A stretch of 64,000 nucleotides of DNA, taken from positions 48,994,418 to 49,058,417 of the forward strand of contig OX393557.1 of the NCBI GenBank assembly GCA_947650365.1, given 5' to 3'. Both the position numbers and the translations under genes were made by a program. Positions 1 to 12,215 of the stretch are shown piece after piece. Position 1 is the first letter of the stretch, and the number at the start of each line of letters is the position of its first letter. The DNA is from Chamaelirium japonicum (Eukaryota > Streptophyta > Magnoliopsida > Liliales > Melanthiaceae). The notes under the pieces are model-generated. The model searched no databases, was not told the origin of the DNA, and saw only the letters and a list, made by a program, of their open reading frames with translations.

Positions 1-355
1 GACGACCCACCACCGCAGCGACATGTGTGGCCGACGAGGTGGCCGGTGGTGGGTCATCGATGGACGATAGCGGCCAGTGGTGGGTCATCGGTGGACGGCG
101 GTGGTGGGTGGTGGCCAATAGCCAATGGTGGGGTTGGTTTAAACCCATAGACTCGCCAATCAGGAGATACCACCTATATGTTGGTGATAGGGGTTAAAGA
201 GCATTACTTTTCTAGTTTACTTCATTGGTCAATCCAAATAGCTATCTAGAAGTAAATGAAAATTTTTATTTACTTTACTGGTTAATACAAACAGCAAGAA
301 GGAAATCAGATTTACTAGTTGATCTAGAAGATTTACTAGCCAGAGAACCAAAGGA
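1..355. repeat. GGTGG-rich degenerate tandem repeat and intergenic DNA
   Basis: The first 140 bases contain an imperfect tandem repeat of roughly 35-40 bases built on the phrase GGTGGTGGGTCATCG. The rest up to the Copia element is AT-rich. I see no convincing gene; the short reading frame on the minus strand here has no recognisable domain. Confidence 0.5.
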
Positions 356-360
356 GGAGG

Positions 361-991
361 TGTTAGAAAAAAATAGAACGTAATTAAAGTGGATGAAATA
401 ACTTGTATAACAATAACAGAGTAAATTTGGTTCAAGGCGTGTCAACGACACTGACTTTAAAGTGATAGATGTCGCCCTTAGTGCACAGGCCTCATGGCCA
501 TCTAGCTTCCAAGATACAATGAACCTCTTAGACCTATCTCAATGTGCACTCGTTGATTTTGACATATAATCCGACTGTTTGTAGTTAATACCCAGATTTA
601 GAATGAAAAAAATGAGAAAATACAAATCGTCTCAAGTTCTGTTTACTGACAGAAGATTGATGAATCCTTTAGTTGTAGAGAGCACTTGTTTCTCATTTTT
701 TGGATATTGGATTCTCTTCAATTGTTTAACTTATACCCCTATAAAGTAGGCCTCCAAATCTGAATAACCAACAAATGGTTCCAGAAACCTCCTAGTAGTT
801 ATAGCACTACCAAAACCGAATAACAAACAGGTGGTGGTTATAGAAACCATCAAGTAGTTATAAACTTACCAAACCGAATAACCAACCGGTGGTTATAGAA
901 AACGTCCGGTAGATATTAAACTAAAAAATTAAAATAAAATCGTTGGAAGTAAATTCTCACAAAAAATTTAGAATTTCAATTTTTAACAACA
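361..991 (-). repeat. 3' LTR of the Copia element
   Basis: This LTR pairs with 3235-3866 along its whole length. Its inner part contains a short internal tandem repeat of about 45 bases built on GAATAACCAAC and GTGGTTATAGAAACC. Confidence 0.88.
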
Positions 992-1400
992 ATCCCCAAT
1001 AATTTTAAATTTTGAAAAAATATTGGGTGTCTATTTACTATGTTTTTTCGAAGAAAGGTGTCTTCCGGACTTGAACCCCCTTCTAGTACTGATAAATGCT
1101 GATCATACAAGTCTAAATGAACTATTTCTTGAACTTAAACTTTTGTGTATAGGTTTTATTCATCAGACATATAGTAAAAGTACTAAGTTGGATTCTGAAC
1201 GGGGTTGCACATTACGGCGTTGCACGGTATCTTGTTATCATAAGTGCTCTCAGGAAATGCCCACTTCACATAAACTACGGCTCCACAGTCACACTTACAT
1301 AGGTGAGTCTCCAATGATATCCTACAACTAGATATCATGCCGTATAGGTCTTGAACTCATTTAGAGCAAGTGCTTTTCCTCTTTATGTTGTAGTTGAGTA

Positions 1401-2520
1401 CAAGGGCGGATCTAATAGAGGGCTCGGCCGGGCTACAGCCCGACCGAGATTTGAGAACCTTCCAATAATATCCAATTCAGCCTAACAGGCCGCTGGTTTC
1501 AGCCCAGCTACTTAGCCCGTCCTGCCCAGCCCGTGCTCAGCTGATGTCATAATAAGAGAGTGTCCCCCATCTTTTTGTTGTACATCGTGGTCGCCTGATA
1601 CCCACGTGGCACTCATTGGATGCTGGAATTGCCGAGCCCCGTATACAGGGACCCAAAAAACTCACCCATATATATTCACTGGAATAATGCTATATAATAT
1701 AGCCAACTCGTTTGCCAACTTTTGTTGCCAACTCTACGTGAGGTGAAGTGCTAGCGGGTCCTCATTGCTTGGAACATTTTTGTGGAGGCCATGGGATGAG
1801 CCCTAGGCAAATACCACGTGAAGTTGGCAACCCAAAAGTTGGCAAAATAGTTAGCTACCTAGCATTTTCCTATTCACTAACACTATCACATGCATGCAGC
1901 CTTGTAGGGTGGCTGCCCTATTAGAGATAGGGATATGGTAGGTCGAGTATACCAAACTAGGGGAATTGGTCAATCATGGGTTTCAATCGATTTGTACCTC
2001 TTGATCTTGATCCAACCGCAGGACCCCACCCCACACCCCCCAGTCATTGCCCTGCCAAATCGCGCGACTTCTACATGCGATCGATTGCGATTTCTCTAGT
2101 CTAGCTGCCCCCGTTTCTTGGCAAATTTGTCGATAGGTTGAGATTTCTCGGCGAAGAGCTGGCCCCTTTTTCGATAAATTTCTCTATGGGCTACGATTTC
2201 CCATGAAGAGCTGCCCCCTTTATCGGCAAATTTGTCGATCGATAATCGATGAATTCTACTCTCTGAATCATCGCAGGGCACAACTTTAGTAATATAGTAT
2301 TATATTTGTATTAAATGTTTATTTCTTGTGTTATCTTTTTCTAATTTATACATATGCTTTATGTATCTTTTTTATATTAATAAAATTTTATTGTATCATC
2401 GATGTTCACTTAAAAAATTTTGCTTAGTATTTTTTTTACGGTATAGAGTAAAAATTTCACTGTAAAAAAAATTAGTTTAGCTTCAGCCCAACCCAAAATA
2501 AATTTCTAACTACGCCCCTG
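1401..2520. mobile_element. Non-autonomous hAT element inserted in the Copia element
   Basis: The ends are CAAGGGCGGAT on the left and, reversed, CAGGGGCGTAG on the right: short imperfect inverted repeats typical of hAT elements. The exact 8-base target duplication GTTGAGTA lies at 1393-1400 and 2521-2528, the length hAT transposases produce. Interior ends such as GGGCTCGGCCGGGCTACAGCC resemble the GC-rich sub-ends of plant hAT families. No transposase is encoded. A smaller hAT MITE sits inside it. Confidence 0.85.
1681..1870. mobile_element. hAT-type MITE nested in the hAT element
   Basis: This 190-base element starts GGAATAATGCTA and ends TAGCATTTTCC, with arms extending inward through paired GCCAACTTTTG motifs. 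The 8-base target duplication TATTCACT is exact (1673-1680 and 1871-1878). A relative with the same inner arms lies at about 31989-32335. Confidence 0.85.
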
Positions 2521-2639
2521 GTTGAGTACGAATATTATAAGGATGGACTTCAAGAGAATATATAATTCTCCATATTTTAGTACTCCTATCAGTCACGCAT
2601 TCAGTTTGTTATTACTCATTAAACCAATTTCTTGGGGTG

Positions 2640-3234
2640 TTCAATTAGAAGGTTAGGTTACCACCAACGATAACTTTTATATAAGCAAAAGTCTCATTCC
2701 CTTTGATGATTCCAGAACTATGTTCTTGGAAAGTCCATTTGCAAAGGGATCTGTTAGATTACTCTCAGATCTGATATAACTAAGGGCTATGACCCCTGTT
2801 GAATCTAGCATTTTGATAATTTTTTATCTTAACTGTACATGTCTGGAAGTTTTAGCATTATGCATCTCACATCAAACCTCAGCTATTGTAGCTTGGTTAT
2901 CACATCTAATTGATATAGTAGGATTGGCTTCTCAATCATAGGTATATCATTTAGTAAGCCCTTAAGCTATTCCGTTTTACTTCCAACCATTTCGAGAGCT
3001 ATCAATTTAGATTCGATAGTGGATCTGGTAATCAAAGTCTGTTTGGAGGATTTCTAGGCGACTGCTCCCCCTCCAAGAGTGAAAGCATATCCACTCGTGA
3101 CTTTGATTTCATTTAAATCTGAGATCCAATTTGCATCGTTGTCTCCTTCCAATACAACAGAAAACCTTAGATAATGGAGACCATATATAATTTATGGTTC
3201 CTTTAAGGTATCTCAATAATCTATCGCTTTAAAT
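2640..3234 (-). pseudogene. Copia pol remnant (RNase H region)
   Basis: On the minus strand this stretch conceptually reads as the well-known Copia RNase H segment, with phrases such as DANW, GGGAVAWKS and CDNQATIA. It is a fossil of the element described at 361-3866 and is broken in several places. Confidence 0.75.
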
Positions 3235-3866
3235 TGTTAGAAAAAATAGAGCGCAGTTAAAGTGGATAAAAGAATTTGTATAACAATAACAGAGTAAATT
3301 TGGTTCAAGGCGTGTCAACGACACCGACTTTAAAATGATAGATGCCACCCTTAGTGCACAGGCCTCGTGGCTATCTAGCTTCTAAGATACAATAAACCTC
3401 TTAGACCCTTCTCAACGTACGCTCGTTGATTTTGGCCTATAATCCGACTGTTTGTTAATACCTAGTTTTAGAACGAAGAAAATGTGAAAATACAAATCAT
3501 CTAAAGTTTTGTTTATTGACAGAAGATTGATGAATTCTCTATTTGCATATAGCACTTGTTTCTCAATTTTTGGATATTATATTCTCTTCAATTGGCTAAC
3601 TTAGGCCCCTATAAATTGGCCTCCAAATCCGAATAACCAACAGATAGTTACAGAAACCTTCCTATAGTTATAGTACTACCAGAACCAAATAACCAACATG
3701 TGGTGTTTATAGAAACCATCAGGTAGTTATAAAACTACCAAACTGAATAAACAACCGGTGGTTATAGAAACCACCCGATAGTTATTAAACTAAAAAATTA
3801 AAATTAAAATAAAATCGTTGGAAGGAAATTCTCACAAAAAATTTAAAATTTCAATTTTTAACAACA
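3235..3866 (-). repeat. 5' LTR of the Copia element
   Basis: This is the partner of 361-991. It is followed directly by the second copy of the GGAGG target duplication (3867-3871). Confidence 0.88.
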
Positions 3867-3871
3867 GGAGG

Positions 3872-5690
3872 AGCACCCCGCTCCACTCGACTGCAGTAAA
3901 GGCGTAGGAGGAGTGGGGGACCCACTGCTAGTGCGGGCGATGGAGGCCGGGTGGTGCGCGCGGGAGCGGGACCGAGCTCACCCAACCCGAACCCCGCCCT
4001 CTGGAAGCTCCTCGATCGGACTCTCGGTGCCCGCCTCCTTCCCCTCCAGCCGCACCACCCAGATCCTCGCCGGCATCCTCCATCCCAATTTCGCTGGCCC
4101 GATTGACATGGCAGCGTGTAGCTGGTGGCTGAAACCCACTAACGACATTTAAGTCTTTTACACCACCAATTGCACGCTACGACGTCAATTGATCTGAGCG
4201 GAATCGGGAAAAACTTTGGGCTAAATATCATTGCTCTTATTATTATTTCTGTTTTTTTTCCTTCCTTCGGGCCCATGTTGCATGTTGTATTTTGACGCAT
4301 GTTCCATCCCAACAATCTAGAGTCAGAACAGCGACGATCCCCGCCATTGGTTGAACTATTTTATTTTGTTATCTTTTCTTCTTATGAAGCCTTCCATTTA
4401 ACTTATTTTTATTTTTTTCTCTTGCAGATGTCCATGGTGTGAACCATGTGGCCCACCTTTCCTTCCTTCCTCTTCCACCCTATGGTGGTGAGCAACAACA
4501 AGGAGTAGTGAAGCCTTTTTCGATTCAAAATTGATTAGGGATCTTCATTACTTTATAATAAAGTTAAATGCTTTATATTCAAATTAATTGGAGGAATTTC
4601 CTCTGTGAAGAATCACATTTCCCAACTTTTGCGGATCTTAGGAAATTCTTATAATATTTTATTTTATCTTAATTAGGTAGTTGTATTTTCATAAGTTTTT
4701 ATTCATATCTTTCTTTGGAATTTGTTTCTTCTTGTTGCATTCAACTGAACAAATCTTATGTTGAAATAAGTTTAATTGTTGGATCATGATGTTTCCTCTT
4801 AGAACCTTGGGTTATTATGTAAAAAACTTTATATTTTATTCTACTTATCTGATCTGGATATTATGCCTAAAGCCCTTTGTGATATAAAGTAACCTTGGAT
4901 TATCCCGTGAGATCAGTCGAAACTGAAGATTTTGTGACCATGCCGAGAAGGATTAGGTTTCTTTTTCTTAATTTGTTTTTGTTCTATCTTTTTCTTTGGT
5001 GAGTGAATCTCATACCTCTCATTCTCACACATATCTGAGGGCCCCTTGCAACTAAACTTGTTTTCTTCTTGGGATCTGCTGGGGTAAGGATCCGTGGATT
5101 CCTCAAACCTTTTTTCCATTGGGCGTAGGGCAGGTGCATTGGTTGGATCCTCTTTCTCACTTGAATTTCTGGAGGTGTGTGCCCCTCCTACAAGAGGTCC
5201 TCTGGATGGTATAGAAGGTGCCAACATTTCTCCGTCGGGTTTCTATATCATTGATGGAAGTCACAGTAAATGGACTTGTCTGTTGTATGCTTTGAATTGG
5301 GAAGAGAGTGTTCGACCTCTTCAGATAAGATTCATACTGGATTTGCTCGATCGGGAGATTTCACTCTGTGAACTTTGCTTTTCTGGGTTTGGAGGATCTG
5401 TGACGCCTTCTAAAGACTGCTTAAATGTTCCGTTCTCTTTCTCATGAGCACATTGTTCCTGAATCGATCGCCTTGGTGACCCATTGTCTAATGGCCGTCT
5501 TTTTGTATCTCGCCTCTTGTGAACGATTTGGTTATCCTCCACTTCCAACTTCCTTTGAACCCGATTGAACATCGTTCCCAATATGAGTGGTGGTTTCTGA
5601 TAAAATCATTGTAGATGTTTAAATCATATCAAAGATCATTCTGGAAGTCAAGCATAACCTCCTTATCATCCAGTTGTCGCCGGGAGAGCG
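3872..5690. other. Intergenic stretch without a recognised gene
   Basis: The stretch starts with a GC-rich patch (about 3870-4090) containing an open frame of 79 codons with no recognisable domain. It continues as ordinary AT-rich DNA. Open frames of 104-117 codons around 4913-5581 overlap each other on both strands and show no domain I know, so I do not call them genes. Confidence 0.4.
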
Positions 5691-5699
5691 CAACATGCT

Positions 5700-6370
5700 C
5701 ACTTTAGAATCTTTGAGTGAAACTCCAAAGGGATATATACAAAAAGAGCCGAGTTTCACCTACTTTTGGCCATCTGCCTTTGTAATACTGAGGTTGACTC
5801 GAGCAAAAATAGAAAAGCTAATAAGGAATTTCCTATAGCAAAACTCTAGCACTCATGTCAGTTGGGATAAGGTATGCCGACCCAAGAATGAAGGAGGAAT
5901 AGGCTTGAGGAGATTGAACGACATCTCAAAAGCAAGCTACCCGAGCTTGGGTTGGAGAATCATCAGCGAATGCAACAACTTGTGGACCAAGTGGATGAAG
6001 GGATGCTACCTAAAAAAACTCAGCTTACTACTCAAAGGTTTGGAATGCGATCCTACTTAGCAGAGAGCACCTCAAAGGAAATATGAAGTTCCCTATCACT
6101 GCTGATTCCCCACTTTGATTTTTTGTCCACTCCTTGGATTGAGGGTTTAAGTCCAGCCTAGCTTGTAGGGGATCATTCTATGAGAGACCAAGCTAGGCTT
6201 GATAGGAGCTACTATTGCAGATTGCATTAGAGGCAACAGGTAGATTCTTCCTAGACCAGCAAACAACAGATTGGCAGATCTATTTGGTAGAATATAAGGA
6301 ATAGAAGTACTGCCACCAGGTTCGGTTTCAGAAGCGGAGTGGATCGATGACAACACTTGGAGGTGGAACC
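5700..6370 (+). pseudogene. LINE reverse transcriptase C-terminal fragment
   Basis: From about 5740 one frame reads with characteristic plant L1 phrases: a region like IEKLIRNFL, then WDKVCRPKNEGGIGLRRL, then LGWRIISECNNLWTKWM. This is the linker between reverse transcriptase and the zf-RVT knuckle. The frame is broken: a TAG stands where this family normally has the TGG of NFLW, and more stops follow downstream. Neither the catalytic reverse transcriptase core nor a poly(A) tail is visible, so this is a short LINE relic. A later phrase like EWIDDNTWRWN near 6335-6370 may belong to the same relic. Confidence 0.65.
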
Positions 6371-6374
6371 AAGG

Positions 6375-6853
6375 GAGGGCACGGGGGGCCGTGGCCCCCC
6401 CAAATCTGGAAAAAGTTGAAGAAGGACCACTAGTTCCTTGATGGGTGGCCCATGATTTACCACATGTCTTGGCCCCCCCAAAATCTGAGTAAGTAGGGGG
6501 GGGCATCTGATCAAAATCTGATACGAAGAAAAAGAGAAAAAAAAACTGCCGGGCACGATTCCTGCAGCCTGCTAGCCTCGCTCCGCTTTTCCATATGCTC
6601 AAATGAAACCACAGCCGTCCGATCAACCTGATGCTAAGAAAGGATGAAAAAAAAAATGATATTTTAGCACTAGGTAACGGCGAGACTCCTGCAATGCTCT
6701 GCCCCACTAACCAATGGCTATGCTTGTGCCTATCATTGGGCGACACGTAGGCCACTTTATAGTAAAATAAAATATACCCAAAATATATCATTGCTCTTCA
6801 ATCCTCTCAAATCCCGCAAGAGTAGGGCAAGTGGGCAACGTCATCTGCAGCAA

Positions 6854-6856
<3 letters not shown>
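6375..6856. other. Stretch with GGCCCCCC motifs typical of hAT termini
   Basis: GTGGCCCCCCCAAATCTG at about 6391 and TTGGCCCCCCCAAAATCTG at about 6469 resemble the subterminal ends of ZMYM-like hAT elements. They may be the upstream end of the hAT whose decayed transposase follows at 7739. This is inference; I could not identify a target duplication. Overlapping minus-strand frames here lack domains. Confidence 0.35.

Positions 6857-6910
<54 letters not shown>
6857..6910. repeat. (AT)n(AG)n microsatellite
   Basis: About 14 AT units are followed by about 12 AG units, directly abutting the foldback element that starts at 6914. Confidence 0.9.
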
Positions 6911-6913
6911 GAA

Positions 6914-7051
6914 TGTTAGGATGCGGCGTGCGGTGCGTGCGGCGCCGCACCGTAGCCGTCTGATGCACTGCTGCGGTGCGTGCGATGCACGCAGCAGTGC
7001 ATCAGACGGCTGCTGCGGTGCGCCGCACGCACCGCACGCCGCATCCTAACA
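6914..7051. mobile_element. GC-rich foldback MITE inside a TA microsatellite
   Basis: This 138-base unit is an almost perfect palindrome. It begins TGTTAGGATGCGGCGTGC and ends with the reverse complement, and the arms of about 65 bases meet near 6981. It is very rich in CpG and stands in an otherwise AT-only tract. Elements that insert into TA microsatellites (for example Micron in rice) are known, but I do not claim this belongs to that family. The short open frames running through it are by-products of the repeat. Confidence 0.75.
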
Positions 7052-7052
7052 C

Positions 7053-7230
<178 letters not shown>

Positions 7231-7738
7231 CATTAAGTCCCAAATCTTCCTCAAATCCAAATTGACTCTCCATTGATCGGAGTACTTCCCACCAAAGCAA
7301 GTACACAGAAACCAAATCGAAGTAAATCAACCCCCAAATCTGGTTGGTCAGTCGTCCCATCTTTCCAAAAGTGAGTACATCATCTACCCTTATTTAAATC
7401 TCATGGTGTTTTGAATAAATCAATAGTGTAAAATGTGGTGCTTTCCTTATGTATTGCATGTTTGCAGTCTACAGGTCTTCAAATTTAATTAATTTTTCTT
7501 CCAAAAGTCCCACCAAAGGGCTTTTGTTGAGGCAAAATCAACACTCCAATACAATTTGTTGGTCATTCCTTTTTCATGCAAAAGTAAGTACTTCATCTTC
7601 CTGCACTTATTTTAGAATTTTTCAATGGATAAATCATCAATCTCTTGGTATTTGAAGAGATTCCGTATTATTTGAGTTCATTTTACTATTCGTAAAAGAG
7701 GTTTTTTATAATTGTTTATTGTAAATTTAGTTTAAACT

Positions 7739-10226
7739 ATGGGTAAATCATCCACTATCGATTCGTTCTTTAAAAGACGAAGTTCAGAGGCTGATTTAAT
7801 GTCGGGCTCTAATACTGAAAATTCATTCCATGATGAACGTCCTTCTAAATATTCAAAAATCGATTATGCAAGAGTTGATATTATTCCTATTGAACATGAT
7901 ATTTCAACCCAAGATATTAATACTTCTGAATCTCTGAGAATTGAATCTACGGGAGTTGAAATTGCTTCTTTAGAATACGATCCAGGACTACGAATTCCAA
8001 TATGGGACTACCCTCCTGCTCAAAGAGATGAAGTTCGATGTGCTTATATCACAGCCGGGCCATATCAACATATTTTATTAGAATACCCACTGTCTGGATC
8101 AGAGAAGCATCCTTGTCGATTCCAATCAACTTGTTTCAAAATTTTTTCATCGTGGTTAGAGTATTCCCCTAACAAAGATGCAGTTTTTTGCTTAACTTAT
8201 TATCTCTTTAGTAAAAAATCAGTTGGGCGTTCTGGATCAAGTGCATTCACTATGGAATGATTTCGCAATTGGAAAACAGTCAATGATGGAAAGAATTGTG
8301 CTTTTTAGGCCATATCGGAAAGAATCCTAATACACCACATAATGCAGCTAAATAAGCTTGTAAATATCTTATGAGTCAGTCACAGCACATCAAAAATATA
8401 TTTCAGAAACAAAGTTCTGTGCAAATCGCAAATAATATGTTGCGACTTAAAACGTCAATAGACACAGTTCGGTGGTTAATATTCCAAGCTTGTGCTTTCA
8501 GAGGGCATAATGAAGGGCCAGATTCTAAAAATCGTGGTAATTTTCTTGAAATGATTAAGCTTTTAGCATCTTATAATGAGAAGGTCGATGGAGTTGTCTT
8601 ACATAATGCTCCCGGAAATGCAAAGTATATTTCTCCTAAAATTCAAAAGGATATTTTACATATTTTATCAAATAGAGTTCGAAGTACAATACATGAGAAA
8701 ATTGGTGATGCCAAGTTTTGCATTATTGTTGATGAAGCCCGAGATGAGTCTAAGAGGGAGCAGATGGCTCTTGTTTTAAGATTTGTTGATAAATCTGATT
8801 TTGTTAGAGAGTGTTTTTTGATCTTGTTCATGTCTCAGATACTGCAGCATTGACTCTAAAAAATGAGATATATTCTGTTCTTTTTTGACATAATCTTAGT
8901 ACTGAAAGAATCCGAGATCAGGGATATGATGACACAAGTAATATGCGTGGTGAATGGAATGGATTACAAACTTTGTTTTTGATGGAATGTCTATATGCAT
9001 ATTACATTCATTGTTTAGCACATCGTTTGCAACTAGAATTAATTACAGCATCAAGGGAAGTTATTCATGTACATCAATTTTTCTCTAAATTGGTATTTAT
9101 CATCAATATTATCGGTGCATCTTGCAAACGTCATGATGAGCTACAAGCTGCTCAAGCTGCTGAAATATCACGCCTGCTAGCGATTAATGAGCTTGAGTCT
9201 GGTAGAGGCCTTAATCAAATTGGTTTTTTACAGCGAGCTGGTGACACTCGATGGGGCTCTTATTTTAGTTCTATTTGCAGTTTATTGAAAATGTTTAATG
9301 CTACTTGTTTAGTTCTAAAAAAAATTGTCAGTGATGGATCAACATATTCTCAAAGTGGTGATGCGGATGCAGCTTATGATGCAGTTACATCTTTTGAATT
9401 CGTATTTATTCTTCACATTACGAGAGAAATTCTGGGAATCACCGATGACCTATGCTAAGCTCTGCAACGTCAGTCTCAAGATATCCTTAACGCTATAAAT
9501 TTAGTATCGAGCACAAAAGCACTTATTCAAAGTTTCAGATAGGACGGTTAATATCATTCTGTAAAGGACATGACATTGAAATTTCTGACATGAATAGTCA
9601 CTATACTGTGGGTCGTGGTCGAGCACGCAATAAAAAAGATCATATTACAATTGAACATCGATCACTACCGAGTTGACATATTTTTTGCTGCAGTAGATTC
9701 ACAATTACAAGAGCTGAATAGTAGATTTAATGAGCGCACTATAGAACTTCTTATACTTAGCTCATCTTTAGATCCTAAAGACGGCTATAAATTGTTCAAA
9801 ATTGATGATATTTGTCATCTGGTGGAGAAATTCTATCCCCAAGACTTTACTGACCAAGAGAAAATTCATTTAAGATTTCAGCTTCAGCATTATAAGCAGG
9901 ATGTGCCTCACCATCCAGATCTGCAGAAAGTGACAACGATTGCGGAACTATGCCAAGGATTGATAAAAACAAAAAAATAAAAAATTTATCCTATCATTGA
10001 TCGATTGCTTCGCTTAGTATTGACTCTTCCAGTTTCAACAGCGACCACCGAACGAGCATTTTTGGCCATGTATATTGTGAAGACAAAGCTTCGAAACAAA
10101 ATGGAGGATGAATTTCTCAGAGATAATTTAATTGTGTATATTGAGAAAGAAATTGCAAAAATATTTAATACAGAAGTAATTAAAGATGATTTTAATTGTA
10201 TGAAAGAACGACGAGCTCAACTTTAA
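7739..10226 (+). pseudogene. Decayed hAT transposase (TTF/ZMYM1-like)
   Basis: In order along the plus strand: a start MGKSSTIDSFFKRR; a TTF-type region with DPGLRIPIWDYP and YITAGPYQH (about 7980-8090); a DUF4371-like block (8371-8853) containing FCIIVDEARDESKREQ; a middle block with HCLAHRLQL and a TRWGSYF phrase (8943-9458); and a C-terminal hAT dimerisation region (10005-10226) with LTLPVSTATTERAF. The family is usually a single protein of about 750-800 residues. Here it is split over at least five open segments by stops and frameshifts (for example after 8260, 8853 and 9458), so it is dead. The 3' end lies only about 35 bases from the left edge of the P450 duplication. Confidence 0.85.
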
Positions 10227-10335
10227 TAAAGTTTTAGTTTTTATTGTCAATATATATATGTTTACATCCACTGACCATGATCATTCCATTAGAATTTGCA
10301 GAAATAACTTTCCTCACAGTTTTTTTATCCAATCT

Positions 10336-12215
10336 TCAAACAATAGTAGGTGATAAACTATAAGGGGTGGCAAGCAAGCACATATCATTCTTTCTCCTCA
10401 CCGTGGCACCAAATGTCTCCGCCACATCCACATCTTCTGGTTTCATCCCACCGGGAAGCTCCCAATGAAAATAGTAAAGGAGGTGAGCCAAGATAGCCTC
10501 CACGCTGGCTAGTCCAAATGCCATGCCCGGACACATCCGCCTCCCGGCCCCAAACGGCAGGAACTCAAAATTATTCCCCTTGAGATCAACCGAGCACCCA
10601 CTGAACCTCTCCGGTTTGAAGCTCTCTGGATCGTCCCAGATCCGGGGGTCCCTCGCCAACGCCCACACATTCATGACGACTCGGCTCCCCGCTAGTATGG
10701 TGTATCCGCCGATCTCGCATGGCTCGCCGCACACTCGCGGCACCAGTAACGGAAGGGGTGGATGCAACCTGAAAGTCTCCTTGATGACCAGCTGTAGATA
10801 GTGCATCTCACCGATGTCGCCCTCCTCGATCTTCACCTTCCCTTTTAGAACACGCCTCACCTCGCCCTGCGCCTTCTCCATCGCTTTGGGATTCCTCATC
10901 AACTCCGACATTGCCCACTCGAGCGTGCTCGACAATGTGTCTGTCCCTCCCACAAACAAGTCCTACATTTTGAACATATATGGAAGCAGAGAAGCTAAGT
11001 GATTCTTTTGAACATGAAAGCACAAGATGATGTCTTCATATACCCTCTATGGAACTCCCTTTATGACCCGGGTTTTAGGGTGTGAGGGTATCTAACATGG
11101 TATCAGAGCAGGTTTGACCTATGCCTGTTAAGTCGAGTGGGAGCCAACCCAGCCTACACAAGAGATAACGTTGGAGTTTAGTCCCACATAGACTAACGGG
11201 TTGGGCAGTGTTGTGTTTATATATCGTCTATGGACTCCTCTAATGACTCGGGTTTTGGGGTGTGAGGGTATCTAACGCTAAGCTATTCTCTTCCTAGTTG
11301 TTTAATTACTAAGCAAGAGAAATGACTCACCATGATCACGGCCTTGACGTTGTTGATGGTGAGAGGGATTTCGAGGCCGCCGTGATCTTTAATCCTTAGT
11401 AGAACGTCTAGTATGTTTTCCTTGGATTCATCCAGGCCATCCTTTGTCATAATCAGGCGATCTTCGATAATTTCATTAAGGATCTCATCAACTCGCCTGT
11501 GAAGCCGAGTGAGCTTGGACTTCACCCCGCTCACGACGTCGATGAACTTCACCGACGGAAATAGATCCGCGAGCATGAAGCCTGAAGCATATTGGATTGT
11601 CTCCATCATCGACGATATGAATATTTCCTGCTGCTTGCAACGATTACCGAAGGCGGCTCTTGAGATCATCGTGTTGTTGGACGAAAACAACATCTTGGTG
11701 AGGTTGACGGGCGACCCCGCCGCCGCCGCAGAAATGCTCGCGACGAGCGTCGAGGCCTCCTCTCCCCTGAGGGAGCTGAAGATCTTGATGCGCCTGGCGC
11801 TGAGGAGCTCGACGATGCAAATTTTCCGCAGCTGCCGCCAGTAGGCCCCGTAAGGGGCGAAGCCTATGTCCGTGCACCCGTAGCATAAGATCTTGGGGGC
11901 CATTAACGCGGGTCGGTTGGCGAAGTTGAGGTCGCGCGTCTTGGTGACCACCTCTGCGGCCTCCGGCGACGAGAGCACGACGAGGTCGACTTGGCCGAGC
12001 CTGAGTTGCATCACCGGGCCGTGCTTGATCGCGAGATCGCGCAAAATGTGGTGGGGCGGCCTGCCGATGAGGTGGTGCATGCTTCCGATGATGGGGAGCT
12101 TCCACGGGCCGGGAGGTGGCCGGGCATTGGGGGCTTTGGGCTTGGCCGTGACCTTGATCAGCATTAGCAAGAAGAGGCCGGAGAGGGTGAGCAAGAGGGG
12201 AAGGTGGAGTTCCAT
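10336..12215 (-). CDS. Cytochrome P450, CYP71D-like (copy A)
   Basis: Two exons, 12215-11331 (295 codons) and 10962-10336 (208 codons plus TGA), join in phase 0 across a GT/AG intron of 368 bases to give 503 residues, the normal CYP71 length. Visible parts: an N-terminal membrane anchor (about 5-22), a Pro-rich hinge RPPPGPWKLP (32-41), C-helix WRQLR (126-130), I-helix GGTDT (300-304), KETFR (356-360, the ExxR motif), PERF (412-415) and the haem loop FGAGRRMCPG with Cys439. All key residues are present. CYP71-clan enzymes are ER-bound monooxygenases, often acting on terpenoids; the substrate cannot be read from sequence. An in-frame ATG lies upstream at 12311, but MELHLPLL at 12215 matches the family start. 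A TATA-like ATAATT lies about 95 bases upstream. The intron carries a TRIM. Confidence 0.9.
11030..11280 (+). mobile_element. TRIM element in the P450 copy A intron
   Basis: A short LTR-like end finishes TATCTAACA at 11097. It is followed by TGGTATCAGAGC, the tRNA-Met primer-binding site common in plant retrotransposons, a short interior, and a second LTR (about 11170-11276) starting TTGGAGTTTAGTCCCACAT. This is a terminal-repeat retrotransposon in miniature with no coding capacity. The same insertion sits at the equivalent place in copy B, so it predates the duplication. Confidence 0.75.

Larger units (their letters stand above)
361..3866 (-). mobile_element. Broken Copia-type LTR retrotransposon with nested hAT insertions
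   Basis: Two direct repeats of about 631 bases (361-991 and 3235-3866) bound this element. Each begins TGTTAG and ends AACAACA, giving the terminal TG..CA of LTRs. The flanking 5-base target duplication GGAGG is exact (356-360 and 3867-3871). Read on the minus strand, the interior shows a Copia RNase H region, so the 5' LTR is the right-hand one. Only the last part of pol is recognisable, so the element is broken and non-autonomous. The two LTRs differ at about one position in ten over the stretch I compared by eye, which suggests an age of some millions of years. A hAT element (1401-2520) was inserted later between the RNase H region and the 3' LTR. Confidence 0.88.

Noticed and set aside
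3913-4152. GC-rich frame of 79 codons near the Copia element
   Set aside because: No domain, no splice context, and composition alone keeps it open.
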